From Toxonevra muliebris (Eukaryota > Arthropoda > Insecta > Diptera > Pallopteridae): a DNA stretch of 64,000 nucleotides. The DNA lies in NCBI GenBank assembly GCA_963691655.1, contig OY829326.1, positions 19,394,878-19,458,877 of the forward strand, given 5' to 3'. The stretch's first letter is position 1. Each line of letters starts with the position of its first letter. Position numbers and translations under genes: made by a program. This document shows positions 1 through 12,402 of the stretch, one piece after another. Under the pieces are notes generated by a model. That model was given only the letters and a program-made list of their open reading frames with translations. It was not told the origin of the DNA and did not search any database.

Positions 1-999
1 TTACCCTTTATTTTTTTGGGTGAAAAATTCACATATTTTAAGTAAAAATTTTGAGGAAATTAAATTTTATTGAACCCAAAAATGTTAAAGGGTTCAAATT
101 TAGTCTACAAATGTGTGCGCGTTTAAGCGCTTGAAGTGTGCCGTACGAGTAAACTGAAGGCTGTATATACATTTTGAATGTCTTTTTGCCTGCTTTTGGA
201 GCTTCTAATGTCGCATACGCTGCGCTGCGCACGCGTTTTAATTTAAACAACATACGCGCAGATGTTTTTCCCGGGAAAATTCATTTCATTTCAATTCTTT
301 TCTTTCTTTCTTTTTGAAAATTGCATCCCTTTTATTGTTTAGGATTACATGTGATTGTGAAAGGGTTATGTGAAGTGTAAAACTACAGAGATATACTCTA
401 CAAAATCGTAATTTTTGATTGAAAAACTTTAACATTTGCTATAAAAATGAGACGAATTAAAATTCAATATGACATGAGTTCGACACACGACGCATGCGCA
501 GTAATTTAATAATTTATTGTTGTACATATGAGGGCTTCACATTAAGACTTTGAAACAGATTTTTAGAAAACTACTTAGGATGTATACATTTTTGCGAATT
601 AGTAGTTTTGAGTTTATGTGCAAACCGATTCGATCTAGTGAAATTGGCACAACTGCCTTATAAAATAAATAGTTTTTATTGAGAAAATTTGAGTTTTGAA
701 GAACTCAAAGGCACAGTGTATGCAGAAGCTGGCCAATACCAGTGAAGTGCTAGTTTAGATTCGATTAGTATGGGCAACTGGTTTTTTTTTTTATATCACG
801 GAACCTCGGGGTAATACAGATTCTGGATAATGGTTTACCATACATATTACCATGTTAAATGTTTTTCGTTTTATTTAGAATTATAATAAATTTGCTGTGG
901 TTTATAATGAAAATTCTTTCAGTTCGTCGAATAATGATTTTCGCCAGTAGTCGGAGTTTGATATATGAAATGTCCATTTTAGATGGATGATCAGCAATC

Positions 1000-1050
1000 T
1001 ATATATACTGACACCAGTTATTCTGAATAGCTCAGTTCAACTCCAGGTAA
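1000..1050 (+). promoter_or_regulatory. Weak candidate core promoter: TATA box, TCAGTT initiator, splice-donor-like CAG/GTAAGC
   Basis: TATATATA starts at 1000, TCAGTT (fly initiator consensus TCAGTY) at 1032 places +1 about 34 bases downstream, and CCAGGTAAGC follows at about 1043. The spacing is near that expected for TATA-Inr promoters, but no gene can be linked to it. Confidence 0.15.
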
Positions 1051-1921
1051 GCAGATCGTTGGTTGTTGCAAGATTATAAAAGTGCCAGAAATTCTTAAAT
1101 ATTTGTCATGAATTTGATATAGGAAATGTTGCCATTTAACCTCTTTACCAAGTACTTTAAAGTATTAGATTCATTTATCAAAGTAAGCGGAATAGTTTTT
1201 GAATAAATACTCCCATTTCCCCATTGCGTCAAGAATAGACTGAAAAACTTTAAGAAACGCTATTCTTCTACTGAAAATAATGTATGAGTATATTAAATCA
1301 ATCAACTATATTCAATACATTCATATACACACAAACACACATACATTTCTGTACATACGAGTATTTATAATACGTATCTAAATATTATAGTTTAACCAAT
1401 ATCTTTCTCTTTCTTTTTTTTTCTATCTTTTTCTTTTTTTTCTAGCGCTCTCACTCTTAACTCATTATAAAAATAATAATGTCAAAATAAATATCGAAAA
1501 AAGTGGCATAAAATTATGAAAACCTCATACTGCACGGCCTCCACCATATACAAAATGTTATTACAAGCACACAAACACACATAGAAAAACATAAACACAC
1601 ACATGCATATTCATATACATATACGTACACTTTACAAATAGATACATCATATTTAGTTTTTCTTACTTCAACTAATAAAATATTTTCTTTTTTGGAATGT
1701 ATTTGTAAGAGGCTTATGCTTTAGTATTGGTATGCTAGTGCACACATACATAAATGCATGTGTGTGTGTGTGCGTGTAAAGTTTATATTATTTTAGCACT
1801 AAAAATGGAAAATAAAAAGAAAATTTCACCACCCAAAAAACAAAAAAAAAAAATAATTGTAGCAAGGGAAAATTTTTTGCTATGCCACCCACTAAAAATA
1901 TCCAATCGCTTTTCCTCTTTC

Positions 1922-1944
1922 TGTGTGTGTGTGTGTGTGTGTGT
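1922..1944. repeat. (TG)n microsatellite followed by AAC/CTT trinucleotide arrays
   Basis: Pure TG run; trinucleotide arrays follow at about 1957-2000 (AAT/AAC), 2055-2075 (CTT) and 2336-2355 (GAC). The long open frames across this area are simple artefacts of these repeats. Confidence 0.9.
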
Positions 1945-2784
1945 AGTACTGCACAAATAATAATAATAACAACAACAACAACAGCAACAGAAAATACAAA
2001 TAAACTCATTTCTTTTCATACTTCGGCTTCTTGGCAGTCATGTGTAAAAAGGCTTCTGCTTCTTCTTCTTCTTCTTTTAACACTACTACTACTTCTATTT
2101 CATTGGCATTATTTTCATTTTTTGGCCAAAAGTTATGAAGACAAAAACAACAACCACAACAACTACAACGTATGTACATTCTACTAAATACGAAAAACAC
2201 AACTCAAACAAAATGTTGTTGATGCTGTGTAGAACAACGATATCGTTGATGGTGTACGACGTCAGGATGAAAATACAACGCCAAGTTTGGTGGGTGGAAG
2301 TAGCTGTCTGGCTAGCGGGAGTGGGGTTAGGGAATCGACGACGACGACGACGACGTTCAAGATAATAATGATGATGAAAATGATGAAAAAATCTATTAAA
2401 TATTATCAGCGCTTGCAAGAAGAGTAAAGTAAAGTTATAAAAATATACTATGAAGCAGCTGGAGCGAGTGTGGGCAAGTGGGTGCTGGGTGGAGAATGTA
2501 TGAAAAAACGCTGATATCATGGGCAATGTGCTGAATTTTAACTTAACAACTTGATGCCTGTAAAAGACACTTGCTGTAAGCACACATAGGTACATATTTC
2601 TGGCATATCTTTATTTTTGGGTGTAAAAAAGAAAATTTAATTATATTTAAGTATTTTTTAGAAAACTTGGAATTTGTATATATTAAAAAATATTTTTAAG
2701 ATATTTAAAGGATGTGAATACATTGAGTAAGTATAGTTATTGCCAAAAGCAAAATGACTCAAATATTGGTGCATATTACATATA

Positions 2785-3679
2785 CAGTAGAATCGCGATA
2801 ATTCGTACCCCGTTAATTCGAAAATCTCAATAATTCGTAAGAAACTGTTGGTCCCTTGAAAAAATCGCTTTAATTCGTAAAAATTCCATACATTTCGGTC
2901 CCCTCGCTAATTCGAACTTTTATTCCAATGCAAGGTCTGTTTAATCTCTTATAAATCGAAATAGGTTGTTGACAACCAAATTGGTAATGCAATTGGTAAT
3001 GCAAATCAAAATTACTATATATGGCATTATCTATGATTTGAAAAAAATCAATCATAGTAGATAGCTGTGTTCACTTTTTTTGATGGAAGTTTTTGTGTTT
3101 TTCGTGGTTGACAAGATAAGCGAGAAAAGCCTTAAACAACTAAAAATTACTTTTTTAGAACATAATTTTTTATGGGGTCCAATATGTGTACATATGTGCA
3201 TACATATTTCAGTTAATTGAATAATTTTTTTTGTTTTTTTCTTTCTATTAAAGAAATTGAAAAAAACGTCAATTCGTATTTTTCTTATTTTAATTTCGTT
3301 AACCCTGGGATTGTATGCCCCAATAATGTACGAAAACTCAAGTAAAATGGGAGATATGGTTTCCATTTTATTTGAGTTTTCTTCAAAATACTGATGGTGG
3401 CTGTCAATGTACCTTTGCTATAATTCCTGGTTACAAAGGTTATAGTAGACATTATACCCCATTGGAAATCTTAAGGATAATTGTAAAGATTAAGAGTCCT
3501 AGACATATTTTTAAAAATTTATTTTAATGTTTGCATAACATATTGACGAAATTGAACCAGATTTTGAGAAAAAACTTCGAGATGAAAGGGTTAAATAAAA
3601 ATCTCGTTAAATCGAAAACCTCTGTAATTCGTAAAAAATTGCTGGTCCCTTGCGATTACGAATTATCGGGATTCTACTG
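2785..3679. mobile_element. Non-autonomous pogo/Tc1-mariner-like DNA transposon (895 bp)
   Basis: The left end CAGTAGAATCGCGATAATTC and the inverted right end CAGTAGAATCCCGATAATTC differ at one of 20 bases, and the element is flanked on both sides by TA (2783-2784 and 3680-3681), the target duplication of Tc1/mariner/pogo elements. AATTCG is repeated many times near both ends, as in pogo/Tigger-type termini that resemble CENP-B boxes. A direct subterminal repeat links 2831-2858 to 3625-3652 (25 of 28 bases equal). No transposase can be read inside, so it needed enzyme from elsewhere. Confidence 0.85.
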
Positions 3680-4393
3680 TATTAAAAATATTTTAAAATC
3701 AATAAAAATGATTCATGGGAAGTTATTAAAGCTCAAAAATATTAAAATAACTTATATTTGTTAAACTTGTTAAAAATTTTATAGCTATATAAATTAAGTT
3801 ATAAAAAACTAATGAAATATTTATGATATTTATTCCATAGTTTTTCTAGATTTATTCAATCTGAGAAAAGTCTTTTAATGGCAGATTATATAAAGTATTT
3901 CGAAGTAACTTGATTATCCAATAAATTTTTCTTTTTCTCGAAAATAGTGACGCCAAAAATACTACAAAAAAACTTTAGGACCTTTAATACGTATATCATT
4001 TTTTATTAACAATACTGGTTTGGTTTTGGTTTGGTTCAAGCGAAATAAAACAAAACTAGTTTAGTTCATGGTCATACAAATTTTGAAAGGTTCGGTTTAT
4101 AATTGCAAGTTGGAAAAATTCAACATTGCAGTGTTTGCGATTACGACTGAATTTTGTTGGTTTTTGATGAAGTTTGAGTTGAATTTCCAGCGAAACTATT
4201 GTCTACTTTTAAAAACGAATCCCAACGGACCCACTTACCCGCCCATCCGCACGAGGGGCACATCCGCATGACGTACGGATTTGGTGACCGATTCAGATGC
4301 ATTCCGGAATGCCCTGATAAAGCGCTGATTGGGGAGAATAAATCTCTATTTGGTCTTCTTTACAGCTACAGATTATTAGTAATCATCAGCTGT

Positions 4394-4915
4394 TTAACGA
4401 TTAAGAAAATTTAATACATTTAATTTTATATACTGGAGAGAGTCGGAAATGTCAAAAATGCCGTGCAGAGAATTGAAATTATTACACATACAACGAAAAG
4501 GGTTATTTTGGGCATAGTTTGTTCTACAAGCATCAAGTTTAATAGGAATTGGATATCTAGAACAGCGATTTGGAACATTAATTTTGATTTCATTGAGTAA
4601 AAATTGAGAATCAATATAACCATTTAATAATTTAGTCACAAACATTACATTTAGCATAACTCTTCTGCTCCGAAGAGTTGGCAAGCTTATAAGTTTTAAC
4701 CGTTGTTCATAAGGCGGGAGGTGCTGTGATGGTCTCCAGTGTAACGAACGTAGAGCAAACAAGAGGAACTGTTTTTGCACAGATTCCAACTTATCAGCAT
4801 AACAGTTGTACTGAGGGCTCCACACAGCATTTCGTTTGAAATACAGAAAGCGCTAGTAAATATTAATATCAGAGGAGCCATGTCATCGAATCAATAGGCA
4901 AGTAGGAGAATGCGT
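4394..4915 (-). mobile_element. Jockey-type non-LTR retrotransposon fragment (reverse transcriptase C-terminal part)
   Basis: The minus-strand frame read from 4829 gives VWSPQYNCYADKLESVQ, then FLLFALRSLHWRP, LPPYEQRLKLISLPTLRSRR, LLNGYIDSQFLL, NVPNRCSR and CRTNYAQNNPF, ending in a stop at 4394. These match, in order, the end of the polymerase protein of jockey-like insect LINEs (typically VWSPHY..., LPPYE.R...L..L..RR, RTNY.QNEP). The preceding part (FDDMAPLILIFTSAF) is in another frame, so there is a frameshift near 4830, and the copy is truncated near 4915. It is a dead, 5'-truncated remnant; 4010-4393 may be its 3' UTR. Confidence 0.85.
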
Positions 4916-5277
4916 CTAGGTTGGAACACTGTCAAGGTCGTTTTTCTCGGTTTTTCACATGAGCGCCATTTACATGTGTGTGTGCAAAATGGTTTTGCCG
5001 CGATGACAACAAACGTTTCATGTCACTTAGAGTTAGGAGCGTGAACAGTATAAACGTGCCACGAAACCTAGTGTTCAAATATCGAAAGAAAACTAGTTCA
5101 CAGCACCAAATTAAGTGCATAAAATTAAGAACAACATGCAAATAATAAAATAAGTTGACTAAAATTGTTTGTTGAAGTGTAATTTGAAGCCAAATGGCGC
5201 GTGTATTCAAGGTCGGAATATTGTTTGTTGTCTAGGTCAGAATACCTGAAATTTTGCGGTTATGATGCGCTCTGACA

Positions 5278-5580
5278 TTGGAAATTAATTTTTTGACGGC
5301 CAACAAAACAGCCAGTAAAGCCTCGGCCAAGACGACTGACAAAACGTCCGTCAAAGCACCAACTAATCGCAAACCCAAGTCCCCAACAAAAACTCCTAAA
5401 GACAAACCCGCTAAACAAGGTCGGCCACCGAAAAAAGCAGACAAAAAGTTCTCTTCTGCAGAAGACGACGACCTTTGCATCATATGCCTCGAAAAACAAA
5501 AAAGATCATCTGATCTTCAAATGCAAACTTTGAAGTGCTGGACTATTGTAAAATGTTTAGGGCAAGCAAATTCTCTTTGA
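5278..5580 (+). pseudogene. Lys/Thr/Pro-rich open frame with AT-hook-like and C-x2-C motifs, perhaps a retroelement ORF1 start
   Basis: A 100-codon frame begins with about 45 residues dominated by Lys, Thr, Ala and Pro, contains an AT-hook-like KQGRPPKK near residue 46 and then DDLCIICLEKQKR, a C-x2-C start of a RING/PHD-like finger that breaks off before enough zinc ligands appear. Base composition is richer in G+C than the flanks. I read it as the beginning of a gag-like ORF1 of a non-LTR element close to the LINE fragment on the other strand. It could also be an unrelated decayed exon. No function is claimed. Confidence 0.3.
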
Positions 5581-8500
5581 AAGATGCAGTTACTCTGTTA
5601 GAAAAACATTGTTGAACTATGTTTAAAGTTTTATTTTTTAGTTTATTTTTCCTCAGGAGCATTTTAGTTTATATCATTATTCTAAAATACTTTAACTTTA
5701 AAGCTTAATCGATTTTGAATAATAAAGAAAAAGTATATGTCATCAATATTTTTTTTTTTTTGCGAAACTGTTGATTCTATTTGAAACTTTTTATGCAATG
5801 TAATTCCCCCTTCCTTAGAAATTAGTGTTTAGTTTTCTTATTGAGGCCGTTCTGTGATTGATTATATCAATTTTGAGATTTATTAGCTTTATTTTTCTTA
5901 ATTTCTCTAAAATACTTATTCACATTGGAAATTATTTGCAATGTTGATAAATATTGATGAAAAGCAAAATAATGTTGTTGTGTTCGATTAAAGTAGACCG
6001 ATATTTAGTTAAGTAAAAAGCTTATTTATGGTTTCTCTTGATTTCTCTCCATTTTCTATGTGTAAGTATTTACGCTTTGGTCTGGGTTAAAATTTTTAAG
6101 TAATTTGCGGAGGACTCCGAAGAAATATTCAGATCTGTTATATTTCGCAGTAGTTCCCTTTAACTTTTGACTGATCTATTGTTACTGGGAAGGGAATCAA
6201 AAAGCATTTTGTGATTTTTTCTCTCGCAATCTTTACCCACCAAATTTTTGGATTTAGAGTGTTCAGGGGAATATTATAAGCTTCTTAGTGAAGTGGTTGA
6301 AAAACTATGTCATTAAGCAGAAGAAATGATATATTGTCTAGTTGGAACTGGCAAATAATTAGCCTTACAAAAAGTATGCCACAATATCTTTCACTTAGAC
6401 CAGACATTAGCTATTATGTAACATTTGAAAAACGATAAAAAATGTTTGCACGTGATGGCTTACATTGATTTAGATTTACACAGCTTTCTCAACTTCCAAC
6501 TAGATTTAACTGAAACAAAGAAAATCAATTTTTTTCTAATTTTAAGAACCTTTTATGTGTGGCTAATATTGTTTCTGAGTTTCATCAAAGTTTCAATCAC
6601 ATTTTTATAAGTTTCCTTCAAATTGCTGGATGGAATAAAAAATGTATCATAAAAAATAGTTATTTTGATTTTGTTTTTGGCTGTGCATTGAGTTTATTTA
6701 ATTTTGTTGCTAAAGGCAAAAAAGAAGCGAATAAATTTTATTGTTTCATTTTTATTATATATATTTTTTGTTGTAGCTGTTTATTATATATTTTTTTCGT
6801 TGTTGTTGTTGTTTTTTTTTATAGTAAATAAACTAAATTCACTTTTGTTCATTTATTGCACACCAACAACCAACCAGCCAGCCAACCAATTCACCAACTC
6901 ACTCATTCGCCATACAACCTAACCAACCAATATTATTACCAATACCAATAAACTGTTGCCATCTCATGCTTTCACATTCATTCAATCGCTTTTCTCATTC
7001 ATGTGGCGAAACAATTTTTATTGATTTTCAATAATGAAAACCAAAAGCAACAACAAATACAAAAATGTTCAAAAATAAAGAAAAATTTGAGAAAATTGAG
7101 AAAAACTATAAGACGACAACCATATACATACATACATATTCACGCACTCGAGGCAGCTGAAGAGTACGGAAAATAAAGTGAAAAGTGTAGTGGAAAGGGG
7201 GAGAGGAGTTGAGGTGGCGAGAGTGTTTGAGATGTAGGCATATTATTCGCATACATGAATGTAACGTAAAGTAAAATAAAGAACAAGAAAAAAAAAAAGA
7301 AAAATGAAAACAAATTTTGCGTGTTTAATCCCCAAAAGCAACAACAACAACGACCAGTTACTAAATCACCCCAGTAGTGAGCCGGAGCCGGTCGACACTG
7401 TGTATGAAACAACCCATCTTCTAATCTATATGCCCCCTTCTCAGCGCTCACTCTCCTTAGACACAGTACTCATTCTCTGCACTTTCACTTTCACTCGTCG
7501 TGTGTCACATTTGATTTTGAATTAAATAATCCAACAACAAAAACTACTCGCATATATGAAGTTCATCTGTGGCAAATATTTGGCTGCTGTACACTGTACA
7601 CCGTGCCCCTCAGCCAGACTGTGTCAGCCTGACTGCCTGCTGGTCTATTCTTCTTCTTGTGCCTAGATACATTCGCCTCTTATGCCGCCCACTCATTCTT
7701 CATTATTTTTTGCCATCATTTATATTTTTCTTGTCACTTCTCGCACCTCTTGTCGCCGCGAGCGAGCAGCGCATATAATGTGCGTGTGTGCGTTGGTGTG
7801 CGTATGGTGGCGGATGCGTGCACTGATGTTTTTCTTCAGCTTCACGACGTTGTTGTTGAATTTGTTTTTTTTTTTTTTTGAGCTGGTGTATATGTGATAA
7901 TGTAATATTGTGAAACAATTCGCAACACTTTTCTGCTTTTCAACTATTTCTTTTACTGGCTTTTTTTTTTGTTTTTTTTTTTTTTGTGTTGTTTTTGGTT
8001 GTGCCTTGATTATATTCACATCTTATTTTTTGAGTGAGGGGTAGCAGTAGTAGGGTATTTTTTGATGTTATTTTTAATGAGGGTTGATGGTTGTTGTTGA
8101 TGTTGTGATTTGTAATTAAAAACGGAATGTATTACTGAATCTCTTTTTTGTTTCATATGTAGAGCTAAAATATTTTTGAATATTAAGTGGCAATTTGCAA
8201 GGCATTGAGTACAAGAATATAAATAAATAACCTCGGGAATTGTCGACTTAACAGGGTGAAGAGAAAGTAGGGGAAAAGTTAGAGTAGTTCGTGGGGGAAT
8301 AATAACGCAAAATACACGAAGTCGGAAAATTGAAGATCAAAAGCATATTTTGTAGCTTTTAAATTCACGCATTTTTGTTTTTGTAATATCCCATCTTATT
8401 ATGATTCCACCAGGAAAAAAATTTAGTTTAGGTAGACCGCACTGTTTTAACACATTTTAAAGGAGACTTATATTCTAATCAGTGATTTATCTTTTTCATC

Positions 8501-10798
8501 AGTTGTATATGAACCAGAGCCAATGAAAAATCTTGCTACATGCAACAAAGCATCTCTCAGTTTCTCTCTATGAGCAAATCTTAGGAATGGAACTGCAGCC
8601 ACATTTGAGAGAAATATTTCGGGAAATTTGATCCAGAAATTTCTGCAGCATACCAAACCATCATTACTAAGCCTTCAAGTCTCACTTCAAGTCTCTACAA
8701 AAAATTTCAAAATTTCTTAACTTCTCGCTACCTCGATTTCTTCAAGATTATGGACCTGCACTCTATGTAAGCCGAAAGGTTGGGCTAAGATATATATACA
8801 CTTAGACTCAGAGAGCTTGGAAATGCCCTTAATGGGAAACAGACCCGGAAACTTAGAGATAATAGATAGGCATGCTGCCACTGGATCACCGCGATAGTTG
8901 TCACATGGTATAATTAGTTAACGAGATACAAGAATCAAATTTGATTATTGCAATTTTGAAAAGCAAATGTTTTCAGTATACATATCTCGTAAATGGAGAT
9001 GGAGAAAATATTTGCAATTAAAGAAGTGAAGACTTTGAATATAAAGTGTATGAAAGAAAGTATTTACTAAGACCATAACTCGGATAACAATGCTACTTCT
9101 GTGCCTTTAGAGGATGTTTAATGAACATATATTTATCACTTAAGGTCAACATAAACTTACAATTTTAAAAATATTTCTGCTCTGAAGATAAAAATGTAAG
9201 CATTAAAGTTACTACAGTTCAGCCCCCGCTACTTCCGCTACTTCTTCTACATAATTGGGGAAACCAATATAATTGTACTTTCATACACAAGTGTAAAATA
9301 CATATACGCAGGATGTTTTACTTTAATTTCAAAATACTATAAATAATGTACATACATCCAAAAGAAAGCAAAGAAGAAAAATGTTGGAAAAAGAAAAGAT
9401 AAAAGAAAAAAACAGAAAAGAACGAAATAAGAAATTGCCCAAAAGAAGAAAAGTTCAATTTACTACTTTTCATTTTAGCATCCATATAACGTGCATATAC
9501 ATACATACGCACAAACAAACACTGCCCTCACGGCAGCTGCGACATGTGAGCTTTGAAATTAGAAGCAGAAAAAGAATTCACTTTTCTGTTTTTTCTCGCC
9601 CACTCCGCTCTACAGCGATGTGCATGTAACATTAACATCGAAAAATTCCAAAATAAAACGAAAAAAAAAGTTTTAACGGAAACTTCAGTAAATCACACAT
9701 ATACACTCACACACTCTCACTAACATACACACTATCTTACGCATACACTTACTTACTTTCCCTTTGAATATACATAAATGAATGTTTCCATGAAAACATA
9801 CAAAACAAATGCATACACACATACATACATACGTATGCTATGTTACTAATTTTCTTTTAAGGTCAGAAAGGAATAAAATGGAAAAAAAAATTCTTTTTTT
9901 TTCGATAAAAATTACAATTTTCCTTCTTATTTTTCTCAACTTTATTTTTTCTCATCTAAAAGTCTAAACCAGGCAGCGCAGGCAAGGATGCTACGCAACC
10001 ATATAAATACAGAGCAACAGACACACGCACATATATTCACTCATACATACATATATGTATGAAAGAAATGGATGCTGCCTCATCACCACCGCCACTGCCA
10101 CCCACTCATACTCACATGGCAGTGCAAACATACGCACACACACATAAATACTGCTGTGCTGCATGTGCGATTGGAAGTATAGTGAGGTTGCGTACTTTTT
10201 CTTTTTTTTCTCTTGCTGCTATGGTGTTTGTATATTGTCATTTATGTATGTGCGGATGTGTGTGAATGTGTATGCTTTTGGCTCCCAAACCGAAAAATCT
10301 AAAAAAATTCTATGAAAACAAAAATAAAAATAAGGAAAAAAATTCCTTTTTAGTTTGAAACTAAAGGCAAAGGCGCAACCAGCCGTTTTTTGTAGTAGGG
10401 GTGTACATGAAGGTCTCGATGCCTGAAAAAGGAACCTATTATCTACATTTGTGCTCTACTGCCGCGCATTGCACAAAGTGTTTTATTCCTTTGGGCGGGA
10501 GAATTTTTATTTCACTTTTTTTTTCTTTTTTTTGCACTGTCGAAAAACTAAAATTGTGCACAAACACACACATATATACACACATACATGTACACACACT
10601 TATAATGAATTAGTCAAGTGAGCTTTGAGCAGCAGATAGGGGAGAAAGCAAAATAAATGTGCAAAAATTGTTAGAAATGTTTTTTGTTTTTTTTTTTTTT
10701 TGGTTGTTATGTTGCCCCATCAAAAAGCTGCACATACCATACGCACCACATGAAATTAAATGATGTTTAGTTAAAAAAAAATATATTATATACAATAT

Positions 10799-10831
10799 AT
10801 ACATACATATATACATACATACATACATACG
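10799..10831. repeat. (ACAT)n microsatellite
   Basis: Repeated ACAT units; many shorter copies of the same motif are spread through the first 20 kb and around 33.5, 43.4 and 47.7 kb. Confidence 0.85.
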
Positions 10832-12363
10832 TTTGTATATGTATATGAATATATAAAAGTAAAAATAATTAATACAAGTCTTAATCACAAATGCTGGAAA
10901 AAGTAATTTTTGTGCTTTTTACTTCTGCAAATGTATTTCATTTGAAAGTGTTATAAATTAAGAAAATATGTTAAAGCATTTTTACTAAATTGAATGGTGG
11001 CTAAAGTGTGTTGAACAACTGAAAGTGTAATAGCTTGTAAGATATTGAGAAATGTTATAACTTTGCGTGAATCACAGTAAAGTAGTGCAGAATTAATTAA
11101 AAATGGTTTGACTCAGAATTATGAAGATTTTCTTTGATAAAGTTTAAAACTTTATTTTATTCTGAAACTTACTTCAGGCTTTCTTCTAGATTAGTTGCAG
11201 ATAAAAATTTCAAAAAAAAATATTTCAAATGGATTTCTACTGATCTAGCCCTACTACCACTACCGAATCCAGAGATTACCGAAGAAGAAGACGTGGGAAG
11301 GGGGTTTTGTTTCAAAATGTCTCATCTCTCTTCTCTATATGGGTTCGCTAATCTTCTAGATAAAGATGAATGAGTTTGGGCCACATACACTGGAAATATA
11401 TTTGACCGATAAAGAAAATAAGTTTTTCTTAATTTTATTAATCTTATTTATCAGTGATAAAAGCAAAAAGGAGAAGTATTGTAATTTTAAGTCCGAAGAT
11501 TGAGAATGGTTTTTTTTACCATATGTTTATGAAATTTTAATAAACAATTCTAGAATAAAAAAAGATTTCTGATTTATTGGTGAAAGTATACTCATCTAAG
11601 TAAACGAAATCTTGAAAATAATTCATATGAACAACACGCCTGGTATTTGAATAACTTTTTGACAGTGGATGTTAAAATCGTTATGAAATTTTGCCGATTC
11701 CAGTACTTAGAATTTGATCCTGCCACGCTTCTACTGTATGTCCGTTATATCCTTTTCTAACATTGACCTCAAGATAATTGTTTTATTTTATTGCATTATA
11801 ATTGATTGATTCTATGTATTACAATCACGTATTTGTGTTGGAGCTAGTCTTTGACTTTCTTTGCCATGTGCCTTCGGCTATTATTTCCCTGAAACAACCT
11901 GAGTAGAAACAAATTTTTCCCTGATTATCACATCATTGCATTCTGCAGAATGAAGAAGGAACTAGCCCTCTTCATAACAGTCATTACCACATACTGAGGT
12001 GGATATTTAACATTAACCGACCGTTATATAAAACTTCTACTTCTACATGTTAGACTGAACCAGCCGCAATACTCTTTGCTGTTTTGAAACCATATGGGTT
12101 TTTTTGATTCAATTTCTATATTTTCCTAAATATCACGTAGTTTACTGAAGAAAAAACGCTTCTGTTTTAGGTCTTTCTGAAGAAGAAGGAAGAGGGCGTG
12201 AGTGGCAATTGGCTTAAGCTCGAAATCGGAATACATATTCTCACTGATTCGGTACTGACATCTAACCCTTACTCGGTTTAAGTATTGACCTATTATAGAT
12301 ATCAGATAAAACAAAATACTTTGTCTGAAATCTAGGTTGATACTGTGATGCTGCCAATTTTTT

Positions 12364-12402
12364 TCGAACAATTCTCACAGAATAACTTTGAGAATTGTTC
12401 GA
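12364..12402. repeat. Perfect 14-bp stem hairpin
   Basis: TCGAACAATTCTCA (12364-12377) is followed after 11 bases by its exact reverse complement (12389-12402). It lies in non-coding DNA. Confidence 0.8.

Larger units (their letters stand above)
1..2784. other. Non-coding, simple-sequence-rich DNA
   Basis: Apart from the weak promoter-like cluster near 1000-1050 and the microsatellites from 1740 to 2400, I see no gene. A 71-codon minus-strand frame at 38-253 is the only G+C-richer patch. Confidence 0.7.

Noticed and set aside
38..253. 71-codon minus-strand frame at the left edge
   Set aside because: Somewhat richer in G+C and coding-looking for about 50 codons, but no homology, no splice signals and no conserved domain recognised.
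2006..2595. Long open frames over the 2.0-2.6 kb region
   Set aside because: They are products of (AAC)n, (CTT)n, (GAC)n and TG repeats, giving poly-Val, poly-Arg, poly-Thr and poly-Leu translations with no domain.
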